The notes under the pieces were generated by a model. It made no database searches, was not told the DNA's origin, and worked only from the letters and a program-made list of their open reading frames with translations. A DNA stretch of 64,000 nt from Ashinkailepas kermadecensis (taxonomy: Eukaryota; Arthropoda; Thecostraca; Neolepadidae). Where the stretch lies: NCBI GenBank assembly GCA_034440615.1, contig JAOTOM010004577.1:62001-126000 (forward strand). Direction: 5' to 3'. Made by a program: the position numbers and the translations under genes. Shown one piece after another: positions 57,201 through 64,000 of this stretch (the first letter of the stretch is position 1; each line of letters begins with the position of its first letter).

Positions 57201-60128
57201 GGTGCCGAGCGGAGCGCGACACGGCACGGCGTAGCTGCCGTAAGCGGCCACGGGGCGCCGCCACCGGCACCGCCACTGACCGCCAGTCGTGTTCACGTGC
57301 AGCTGTGTGCCTAATTCCACGTCACCACAGGCTGGAGTGCGCCGCCGCGCCTGCGTGACCGCTGACGGGCGTCGGGCCGCTGCGGTCCCAGTAGATTGGC
57401 AGCAGCGTGGTGTGGTGTTGGCGAGGAATGCGGTCGCGGTTTATCACATGGCCCCCGTTTCGTCTATAACTGTTCGACTGGCTGATTGCGTGACGGGCTT
57501 GCTCTGAAGTTATTTCGTTTCCAGGTTGCTTCACATTGTTCGTAGGCGATGTTTGCTGCGACGTTTATTGATCGTGTGATTGTAGCTATTGGCTATAGTG
57601 AATGAGTTCTTTGACGACTGGACATATCAAGTGAGCACATGACACCGATCTATCGCGCAGGTCGCTCCAGCATAATTGTGTAAGCCGAGCCGTTCAGCGT
57701 TCCGCCGTAATCCGGCGTTGAATACCGTGATCGGTTGCATTTTTTGTGTTGTGTTACTATTGGCTCGTCCTTGGGGCGAGTACCCGGGTTTGCATTAAAA
57801 TACTGTACAGCTACCGGTGATAGAAGCCAACCACAGTCAGCTATTCCTCCGCATTTCAGAAATCTGTATGTTTAGCATCGATTCTATTTGGTTTGTCATG
57901 CTCATCTGTGTGATATATGGGGTGTTCGTGATGCACAAGCTATTGCTATATGCAAGGGGCGTAGGAGCGACAGGAAGATATGGGGGCGATTTTCAGGGGG
58001 GCACCATTTCCCCGGGTGTGTGCCACTGATGTTAAATGTTAAGCTCGAGCGCCCCTTGTGTGAGCGGCCTTTGTACTTGGAGGGGCGTCCTCGGCACATA
58101 ATTTCAAGGAGATGCACTCGAACACCCTGCTATTGGAGCCTGGCGCCTTTTCCAGGCCGATGGGCGCCTCCCGGTCGTCAGAGGTATGCCGCCAAGAAGT
58201 GGGATGTGATAGCCCCCCGCTAACTATGCCCATGGCAATGCGTCGGCGCATAGACGTTGTCAATGTTCCGGCATCACTGTATTGTGATGATTGAGGTAGG
58301 AAACCAAGCGATCGGTATGACGTTTCCCTTGATACATGCAAAACATTTGCGCGTCACCCGGCGCACTGCGCACAGTTCCCAGTTTTTCAGGTTAGTAGCC
58401 TACTAACCAGGCGCATTACCTCCGTGGGAATGCTTGTCAGTGTCCTGACCTAGCTGTGCCTCGCTATTGCCTTGCCCCAGCAGAAAGGAAGTAAAACAGA
58501 TGGAGTGTCGTTAGAGAAAAGATACATAGATGGGAAATGAGCAATGTATAATGTAGTGTAATTATGCATTGGCACTCTAGCAGTATTCCATCTGGTGGTA
58601 AGGAACCATATGTAGCTAATGCATTTGATGCAACCTTAAGCTTGTGACGATTATCGGTTACGATCGTATGTCTACGAAAATTCGCCGTCGGGAATATAAC
58701 CCAACCTCCACCCCCTTACGGATAAGCGGTTAACCTGGCTAGGGCGGGAGTTCTTAGCCTTTACGAAAGTATATCGCAACTAGTAATGCGCCTATATTTG
58801 AAGACGGCAAAATTGTGAGATATTCCGGAAATACACTACATTTTGAATTGCACCCCATGTGTCACGTTGCAGTGCCGTAGTTCCATCGATTAGAATCTAA
58901 ATCGCCGCTACGTGGAATTGCAAGGAGTGCAAGGATAAGGGATTAATGCATGTAACTTGCCATTCCGGTATTTCCTATCTTTGAAAATCAAACTGCCTGA
59001 ACTGAAGAGTCAGATTTTAACGGGACCATTAAATCATTGCAAGATACACCGCAAAGGTTGTACTAATCCGGATTTTTCTTAATTTCCACTTTTAATAACA
59101 TACACGTGAGAAGAAAAATCTTCACCCGCCGTAATTAGTAAATATAGAAGCAGTGTGCACACATTTACTCACAGCTTGCACATGTTAACATGTTCCTAGC
59201 GGTGAACAACGATGCTTTCTGGCCTGAATGTCTTGATTTTCGCGTCTCCACTTTAGTCGTAACGCTCATGTATGTACCTCGCTTACTTAACGTGAACTGG
59301 AGCGCGAACTTGATACTTCTGGACAGCCGTAAGCTTCCTGATGTTCTTGCTGCCATGTTGTTGGTTTTGCGATTTGTCTGAACTCTTTGACTCGTGCATC
59401 ATATAAAAAAAAATCGAATGCGCAGTTTCGAAGAAAAAACCGCAGAGTTGTTGTAATTGGCTATGAGAAGGATTACACAAGTAGCATGCTATAATTTCCT
59501 CTATTCTACTCTTGATCATAGGTGGTATCCTTGGCCTATTTTCACGGGGAAAGGGTAGTAGTGGGACCCTACCGTTAGTCACGCCGCGTGCTGCACCAGT
59601 CAGTGAATGAGATAGTGGCATCTGATGGTTCAGTCTGCTTCAGACTTCTCTTACAGGGGCTCTTATTCAGTCTACCCGGTCAAGGCACGTGACATCTTAT
59701 CACATGCCATCTTAGCCAGCAGACCTGTACTCACCAGTGTGTGCACTTATGCGTCCTTTCAGTATTCCTCCGTCACCAGTGTGTGTATGTGACTGCTGTT
59801 CCGGCCTTCCTCAGTCACCAGTGTGTGTACATGGCTGTTCCGGCCTTCCTCGGTCACCAGTGTGCCTACGTGGCTGTTCCGACCTTCCTCAGTCACCAGT
59901 GTGTGTACGTGTCTGCTGTTTCAGCCCGCCTCCGGCCACCAGTACGTGTACGCGCACTCGATGCCACAGTCCCAGTCGCCCGGAGTGCAAGTGATTACTA
60001 TTCCGCAGCAGCCGGTGCCGCCGTCGGCCGGCGAGTTTTACGTGTCACAGCCGCCTCCCGTGTACCACCACCAGGACCCGCAGGCAGCGGCCGCCGCCGC
60101 CGCCGCTGATCACGAGTACCAGCAGGAG
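29352..60128 (+). CDS. boule: boule, DAZ-family germline RNA-binding protein (at least 6 certain exons, 3' end open)
   Basis: The exons are a putative start at 29352-29354 (ATG only), then 43129-43220, 44002-44176, 45385-45444, 53744-53959, 55543-55611 and 59925-60128. All junctions are GT-AG and in phase. The product begins STGNSNN, reaches [16 protein letters not shown], and has one RRM with RNP2 (VFVGGI) and RNP1 (KGYGFVTF). The block [17 protein letters not shown] and the end [11 protein letters not shown] are diagnostic of Boule. The C-terminal half is rich in Tyr, Gln and Pro and holds DAZ-motif-like pieces ([30 protein letters not shown]). Boule proteins bind 3' UTRs of germline mRNAs and promote their translation for meiosis. 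The total is at least 272 codons, close to known Boule lengths. No stop codon is certain in the window. Confidence 0.92.
31908..32050 (+). mobile_element. Diverged tRNA-derived SINE
   Basis: Contains AGTCTAGGGGTAAGTTGCCC, GGTTTGAGTCTTGCC and GATTGGCGACGCTACATGAC. It differs from the fresh copies mainly by CpG to TpG or CpA changes, so it is older. Confidence 0.75.
32240..32396 (+). mobile_element. Second SINE-like family, copy 2, with a tRNA-like B box
   Basis: It has GGTTCGACACTCC, consistent with a tRNA-derived head, then GTGGCCCACCGGCGAAACGG and GGCGCCATTAGCTGTG. It ends CCAAATAAACAAACC. Confidence 0.7.
32700..33164 (+). mobile_element. hAT-like MITE, 465 bp
   Basis: It starts CAATGTTAAAATAATG and ends AATAATTTATCACTG. 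The flanking octamers ACAAGTCA and ATGAGTCA match at 6 of 8 positions. Its sequence parallels 56709-57188 end to end. Confidence 0.85.
37299..38264. mobile_element. Palindromic double hAT-like MITE, 966 bp
   Basis: Two family copies lie head to head. The left arm runs from CAGTGATAAATT through about 37773, and the right arm is its inverse through about 38214. A further 50-bp terminal piece follows, ending TTAACATTG. The whole is bounded by CATATGGG (37291-37298) and CATATGGA (38265-38272), 7 of 8 matching, so it appears to have moved as one unit. Confidence 0.8.
39656..39738 (+). mobile_element. 5'-truncated SINE tail
   Basis: Only the tail of the Val-headed family is present (CTCTTCGCCCGCGACCAATC to AAAACCAATAACC). 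The tRNA head is missing, as expected of incomplete reverse transcription. Confidence 0.8.
40189..40590 (-). CDS. Unidentified Cys-containing ORF of 133 codons (possible relic)
   Basis: This single open frame lies inside boule intron 1 on the opposite strand. It has [14 protein letters not shown] near residue 24 and CIQC near the end, so CxxC pairs that could bind zinc. The middle ([19 protein letters not shown]) is of normal protein composition. Upstream on the same strand, in other frames, lie [16 protein letters not shown] and a further Cys-rich open stretch (40806-41162). I do not recognise the family. It could be a decayed inserted gene, an element-encoded protein or a chance ORF. Confidence 0.25.
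   Translation of the reverse strand: MIVLKAHVCRQYHLVTAGNRPGRMRCEGCNNFLFDYGNLQDLITITFDGIIPTPTGFGRPKTYMVDRGIFILIDSSGGALLIHCQGKRYTLMSLEQHILLRHQLINSRGTLECPEVVESTVNTCIQCRPWIHN
42341..42418. repeat. (TA)n microsatellite in boule intron 1
   Basis: About 39 TA units, with a CATC-rich tetranucleotide tract following at 42657-42737. Confidence 0.97.
43129..43220 (+). CDS. boule: boule exon: N-terminal leader into the RRM
   Basis: It has 30 codons plus AG. The acceptor is GTACTTTCAG and the donor is GTAAGT-like (GTAAGTTG). The Ser/Asn/Pro-rich leader ends [10 protein letters not shown], the near-invariant approach to the Boule RRM. The phase-2 end joins to A in the next exon to give Arg before VFVGG. 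Confidence 0.9.
44002..44176 (+). CDS. boule: boule exon: main part of the RRM
   Basis: It holds RNP2 (VFVGGI) at the start and RNP1 (GYGFVTF) near the end, with the linker [20 protein letters not shown] and the family mark DRAGVSKGY. The acceptor is TCTTCTTCAG and the donor is GTGTGT, phase 0. The four beta strands and two helices of an RRM fit across this exon and the next. This is the most conserved exon of the window. Confidence 0.97.
45089..45237. repeat. (TA)n with (TGTA) flank in boule intron
   Basis: TGTATGTGTG-type repeats lead into about 35 uninterrupted TA units, 150 bp before exon 45385. Confidence 0.97.
45385..45444 (+). CDS. boule: boule exon: end of the RRM
   Basis: Exactly 20 codons, phase 0-0, encode [20 protein letters not shown], the fourth strand and C-terminal end of the RRM. 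The acceptor is GACTTTTGCAG and the donor is GTAAGT. The intron that follows is about 8.3 kb and carries two copies of a repeat element. Confidence 0.95.
46665..47605 (+). mobile_element. TTAA-flanked inverted-repeat element, 941 bp
   Basis: The left end is TTAACACGCGCACTGGAGG. The right end is CCTCCAGGGCGCGTGTTAA, its imperfect inverse, with an inner repeat CCTCCAGTGCGCG just inside. It lies in the boule intron after the RRM. Confidence 0.75.
47660..48766 (+). mobile_element. Second, left-truncated copy of the TTAA-flanked element in tandem
   Basis: It follows the first copy in the same orientation and repeats its order (GTACGGTTTTTCGTACAT; GGGGCCGTTAAAG; ATGACAGGTTAATGGAACC), ending GGCGCGTGTTAA. 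The SINE at 48113-48267 is inserted in it. Confidence 0.75.
48113..48267 (+). mobile_element. Full-length tRNA-derived SINE with perfect target-site duplication
   Basis: 155 bp with A box TGGTCTAGGGG and B box GGTTCGAGTCT. It is flanked by the 14-bp direct repeat ATTGTGTACCTAAG at 48099-48112 and 48268-48281. It interrupts the second copy of a larger repeat, and the uninterrupted first copy shows the empty site. This is a recent insertion. Confidence 0.95.
49228..49272. repeat. Perfect 12-bp inverted repeat (hairpin)
   Basis: TGCCAGCAGCGG at 49228-49239 and its exact inverse CCGCTGCTGGCA at 49261-49272 flank a 21-nt loop. It lies in a boule intron and stands out as GC-rich. Confidence 0.85.
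51974..52018. repeat. (CCCACCCACA)n tract
   Basis: A pyrimidine-rich short tandem repeat in the boule intron between the RRM end and the next exon. Confidence 0.9.
53744..53959 (+). CDS. boule: boule exon: Tyr/Gln/Pro-rich region with a DAZ-like motif
   Basis: It has 72 codons, phase 0-0, with acceptor GCACTAACCAG and donor GTACGT. It reads [37 protein letters not shown], then a Tyr/Pro/Gln-rich tail ([16 protein letters not shown]). The YTYQNG segment parallels mouse Boll YTYHNGVAYF. It is strikingly GC-rich against AT-rich introns. Confidence 0.92.
55543..55611 (+). CDS. boule: boule exon: 23-codon Trp-rich DAZ-like unit
   Basis: Of 69 nt, phase 0-0, it encodes [14 protein letters not shown] then TAPIGYTAQ. 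The acceptor is CCATGTTGCAG and the donor is GTGAGT. Its Trp-Pro/Trp-x-Trp content recalls the QWQWSVPQ part of vertebrate Boll. A decayed copy lies 111 bp downstream. Confidence 0.88.
55654..55722 (+). pseudogene. boule: Tandem duplicate of the 69-nt boule exon, decayed
   Basis: The same length and almost the same sequence as 55543-55611, it begins after GGTGCAG. Its seventh codon is TAG, a Gly has become Asp, and the donor GTGAGT has become ATGAGT. It should therefore be skipped; if spliced in it would stop translation. The duplication period is 111 bp and includes flanking intron. Confidence 0.85.
56709..57188 (+). mobile_element. hAT-like MITE, 480 bp, perfect 8-bp target duplication
   Basis: The termini are CAGCGTTAAAAT and TTTATCACTG. 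The octamer TTGCGCTG is repeated exactly at 56701-56708 and 57189-57196. This is the best-preserved copy and it sets the family boundaries. Confidence 0.92.
59731..59924. repeat. 39-42-bp repeat upstream of a boule exon, derived from its 5' border
   Basis: Four to five units of TCACCAGTGTGTGTACGTGG and CTGTTCCGACCTTCCTCAG precede the exon start CTGTTTCAGCCCGCCTCCGG, CCACCAGTACGTGTACG, to which they align. The first unit also keeps a TTTCAG. Confidence 0.85.
59925..60128 (+). CDS. boule: boule exon: Tyr/Gln/Pro-rich region with alanine run
   Basis: It has 68 codons, phase 0-0, with acceptor TGCTGTTTCAG and donor GTGAGC. It reads [53 protein letters not shown], about eight alanines, then DHEYQQE. 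Composition and position match the Boule C-terminal half. Just upstream lie four or five degenerate copies of its own 5' border. Confidence 0.9.
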
Positions 60129-60786
60129 GTGAGCTCGAGAGCCCCGACCGCTCTGGGCGCTGCATGCGCGGCTGGCATGATCCTGGTGGCGGTGTTGCGA
60201 ATGGTGGTTAAAGGGAATGTCCGATCTTGTTTAGTTAGTACCTGGCAGCATCGCTCTGAGAAAGCTGAAATGCTGAGACGTTGTTTGGCAAGCTAAAAGA
60301 AGTTTCGAACTTGAGTTAACAACCAGACGTTTTCCAGCCAATTAAACGGATTAGGCAGGAAAATACCAACGTTTTACATTATATTTGTATAGTGCATAAA
60401 TGGGTCCATTGACACATTTTTTCATGTATTTATTACAAATGAGTGGAAATTGTCGTGCAGTCATTTCATGCTGTCAAATATATTACAAGACCTAGGAATT
60501 TTCCCCAAACTGTTGGCACAAGAGTATTTTTCAGCCATCAAAACACGTCCATTTATGCCCTTGTTCCACAAATGTATAGTAGGGACAGCTTCACATTAGA
60601 CCTGCTACCGCTGTTTTCCTCAGATGCGTACCGTGAGACTTCTTCGGGCCTGGGGTGTAACTTCGCACTAAAGTGAAGAAAAATGTTGCATGCATTGATC
60701 AGTGAAAAACTCACTCAGGTTCATAATTTCTACATGAATTGAAACCATAAATATTTCTGCATTTGACTCTTTATAGAAAGTTGAGG

Positions 60787-60870
60787 TGTCGCGGTAGCTC
60801 AGCCGGAAGGGCGTTTGACTCTTGGTCGCAGCATCGTGCTTTCGAATCAATGCTCAACAGAGCTCAAGTA
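60787..60870 (+). mobile_element. tRNA-like SINE head fragment
   Basis: Reads GCGGTAGCTCAGCCGG with A-box-like GTAGCTCAG and a decayed B box TTTCGAATC. No family tail follows clearly. It has too many mismatches in the stems for a working tRNA. Confidence 0.55.
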
Positions 60871-62289
60871 ATAGAGTTCTTGCGTCCATTATTTTTTTTT
60901 CTCAGATATAAGCTGACGGCTGTAAATTTTCAGTTTGTCTTGTAAATAGGCAGCGAGCAGCTTGTGGGGAGGGTGTGCTTCCGATCAGTGGCAACACCAT
61001 GGGCAGGAGGAGCCGTGCCCCTCCTAGCGTGGCCTGTGGTCCCCTGGGACGTTAGATTGTGCATGGGAATCAATCAGGATGAGAGAGCTGAGTGAAGAAC
61101 CCTCTGGCAGTTCCTACAGCCCTCCTGGTAGGCCAAAAGCCTCTCTGGCGAACAATCCTGGCGACTGCTGTTTCCAATCCCATTTTTGGAAGAGGACAGT
61201 AATATTGCATGACCTTAAGCTGTGCAAAAATACAAGGTGAAAATGAGTTCGTAGGCATCAGAAATATGCAGGCTTGTGTTCCCGGTGAAACAAATGGTAT
61301 TAAGTTTATTTCCTTGCTCGTTTAAATATATCTACTCAGCCTCAGTGGGGAGAGGCCGGACCCTTTCCGTTGCCCTGTTCATTTACTGCGTACATGCATA
61401 CATACGGATATATAATTTGTGTATCGATCTTAAGAAAAAGCTAGATGCTGCAGAATTTTGTGGCACTTACACTGTTTATACCATTACCCATGCATGATTA
61501 AAATTATGCCTGTTTTCCCAACATAAAATATTGCTGAATTGCGCCCGTTTAACCAGGTATATTCACATGGGTATAATGTGGGTGATAACCCCAAAATGTC
61601 CCCCTCCCCTACCGAATTCAAAGCTGTTTGTCCCTTTACAACGGCGATTTGTTTGTATCAATGGCACCCCTTCGTGGGATAAACATTACACTTCTACGGC
61701 AATAACAGTTTTGGTCCAAAGTTCCCGGGAACGCAGATTAACTTTTACCACTTCAGTTAAATTAAAATATTGCAATCCAACCAATAATAAATTTGTACTA
61801 TGTGACAGGTCAGCAGGAGAGCATTTTATCATTTGGTACTGAAATGAACCTCGTATGTCACATACCTTGCATGTTATTAGGGTTTTTTCCTCGAAATTAG
61901 TGCAAAGTATCAATTTTGCTTACCTATTTTGTAGACCTATTGTTATGGTGCCTATTTTTCGGACGGAGTGCCGTAGCGAGCGAACGCTCCCAGTTTTACA
62001 AACAATACCAATTCAACATCGATCTTTGTGAGGGTTTCGAAGAATTATATTACTTCAGGGCAATGATTATGTAAAGCTGCATGTGAAAATAATTTCGACA
62101 TGATGCATCTCTTGGGCTATGCTAGAACGCACCGGCGTTTCCATTTTCCTAGCTATAAATCAAAATATTTAGATACACAATCTTTGATTTGATCGGTTAG
62201 ATCCAAATGTGTGCTAACATATACCGCCGCATCCTCCGCGCGGACAGTCTACTGAAAATGCAATTAAGATACACCAGGCAAAATCAGTC

Positions 62290-62600
62290 CTGTATGGATG
62301 ACCGCCACAAACCAGATAGAACCCTGGCGTGGTTCACCAACCACGTGAACACTTCCAAGTAACCTGCTATGGCACCTCAGATTTTCCGCAAATGTATTAA
62401 TCAGCTTATCAAGTTTTTAGATGGGTTTTCGCCGCAAACCAAATATGACCCATCCTGACAGTCTCCCAACCACCTGAGCGCTTGCAATTAATCTGCTATG
62501 GCACCTCCGTTTTTGTTAAATTAAAATACCCGGGAGAAGAAAAAATGGTCCCGGATGGATGGTCGCCGAAGACCAGATATGAACAGCCACTGCATTCTGA
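62290..62600. repeat. Imperfect tandem repeat, about 134-bp period
   Basis: CTGCTATGGCACCT recurs at about 62362 and 62496, each followed or preceded by a GATGGNCGCCGNAAACCAGAT-like segment. Two to three diverged units. Confidence 0.65.
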
Positions 62601-62726
62601 CCGGCTGATGAGAATAGGCGCTTCCGCCGACCTAGCGGCATTGAATGAATTGATGCCTGTGCAGAAGGTTGTCAGGACAGCGGTCCGATCAACATCTTAC
62701 TGCTTGGTGTTCCCGCTTGTTCTCAG

Positions 62727-62783
62727 GCTACTGGTACGCCGACATGCATCACATGGCATGTCATCGCATGTGCATACGGCTAA
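62727..62783 (+). CDS. Weak candidate for the last boule exon
   Basis: A good acceptor (GCTTGTTCTCAG) is followed in phase 0 by 18 codons and TAA. The predicted peptide has no recognised Boule match. Another frame reads YWYADMHHM, which looks more Boule-like but needs a different incoming phase. It is listed only because boule has no certain stop in the window. Confidence 0.15.
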   Translation, partial: ATGTPTCITWHVIACAYG

Positions 62784-64000
62784 AACCAATATACCAGCAA
62801 AGCCGTCACAACAGCCCATGTAGCAGCTGTTTACGGTTCAGTTCGACCTGGATTAACTGCGTAGGAGTGACAATTTTGGTGGTGAAGCAAAGCAAAGCAA
62901 TGTTGAAGTTCTTCCCGTGCAATGTCGTACTGCTAATGTCGCATATTTATCCGGAGTTGAGGGATGCTACTCTGCCCTCACTTCCCTACGATAGTGACCT
63001 CAGGAAAATGTGTGTAAAAAGCCAGTTTTGTGCGACAGTATTGGAGAATCTATGAAACTGCGTTGATTGATTGATTGGTTGGTTGATTATTTGACCTTGG
63101 GGCTCAACTGCTACTGATTATGTAGCGCCGATGTCTCCTTTCACAGCTTACCGAAACTGCGTTGAGCTAAGCATCATGTAACCGTACATTTTCTCAATGA
63201 AAAAGGTCGGACATTCCCTCTGAGCTATTCGGACATCGCCTGGTGTTGGTGACGGGACCGCCTTCATTGATCCGTCACCACTGCAGTGGTGGGTTTGAGG
63301 TGCAGTTCCATGCTCTGTTTGGTCTCTGCTGGTAGCTCGCTGCTGGGTAATAGTGCGGTAACCAGTTCTAACTCGTATGACTTCGATTTGTCTGTCTGAT
63401 CAAACCATGCTTGTCTGTGTTTTACGTAACATGGCTTTCGAGTTAATAATGCGTCTGGCTCAATCTGTTTATAATAGCATTTAATACCGATATGTCGCCT
63501 ACCTGTCAGAAATATAACATGCGTGTTATATTTCTATAACACCTGTGGGTTATGATGACGGTGAACCTGATAGCGAATGTTGTAGTTCCTAAGTGAATGG
63601 TATGTTCCACGATGATAGAATGGGTGAGCAGTCTGTGATAGACATGTTGAAATGCGTCGCACCACTCACTCTGCATCAACTATCAGACAGGCTGCTGTTT
63701 CCCAAAGTCAATGCAAATTTCTGTTAACAGATCTGGTGCGTGGTCACATTAATTTCCCGATGTTGGTTATGGCTTTGGTGCTAATGAACTGAATTCCGTT
63801 TTATACCCTGTTCTTTCTGATGATCAATTAATTATTTCGAATGGCTCAAAGAGATATGGTCGCAACATGATCAACCTTATGGTTGACGCGCCCATACACC
63901 ATAATGACAACAGCTAACAACTGAATTCCGTGGAGCAAGGCTTACACAAAATGGCGTCTGCGGTATTTGAGGGAAATGAACGGATTGGCCCAGACAATAG

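Larger units (their letters stand above)
53960..59730. other. Boule introns, remaining sequence
   Basis: Apart from exon 55543-55611, its decayed copy, and the MITE at 56709, I see only unique sequence and a short AGACAGAGAG tract at 56300-56395. Confidence 0.6.
60129..64000. other. 3' part of boule or intergenic; no certain exon
   Basis: It holds a tRNA-like fragment, a 134-bp tandem repeat, one weak exon candidate and a dispersed repeat at 63061. The boule stop codon is probably here or beyond the window. Confidence 0.5.

Overview
This is a metazoan nuclear genome window, most likely from an arthropod. The signs are multi-exon genes with GT-AG introns, tRNA-derived SINEs, small inverted-repeat transposons, very abundant micro- and minisatellites, and interstitial TTAGG-like runs. 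I cannot name the species.

Two protein-coding genes can be reconstructed, arranged head to head. On the minus strand, from about 24.5 kb down past the left edge, lies a homologue of ZC3H13 (Flacc in flies), the RS-rich scaffold of the nuclear m6A RNA methylation writer complex. I resolve eleven coding exons with matching splice phases. They include the N-terminal RRK-ITVE...RASVFERLG block, a 43-nt microexon, an RS domain, proline- and glycine-rich linkers and the C-terminal helical block. No CCCH zinc finger is visible. The RS exon carries a one-base frame break. The last exon or exons lie off the left end.

On the plus strand, from about 29.35 kb (putative one-codon start exon) or 43.13 kb (certain) to at least 60.13 kb, lies boule, the ancestral member of the DAZ family of germline RNA-binding proteins. 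It has an RRM split over two exons, followed by Tyr/Gln/Pro-rich exons that are all phase 0-0. One of these exons has a decayed tandem duplicate.

The rest is introns and intergenic DNA filled with repeats. 0.7-4 kb holds two minisatellites around the last visible ZC3H13 exon. 4.7-16.6 kb is a GC-rich mosaic of small exons and minisatellites. 21.9-22.5 kb is microsatellite. 22.9-43 kb is AT-rich and poor in CpG, with a foldback element, hAT-like and TTAA-flanked elements and SINEs. 42-64 kb is the boule body.

The most unusual structural theme is that many minisatellites abut exons, and their units contain a copy of the adjoining splice site, sometimes with exon sequence. This occurs in both genes. 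The two genes share an RNA-regulation theme (m6A deposition; germline translational control), but nothing here proves co-regulation.
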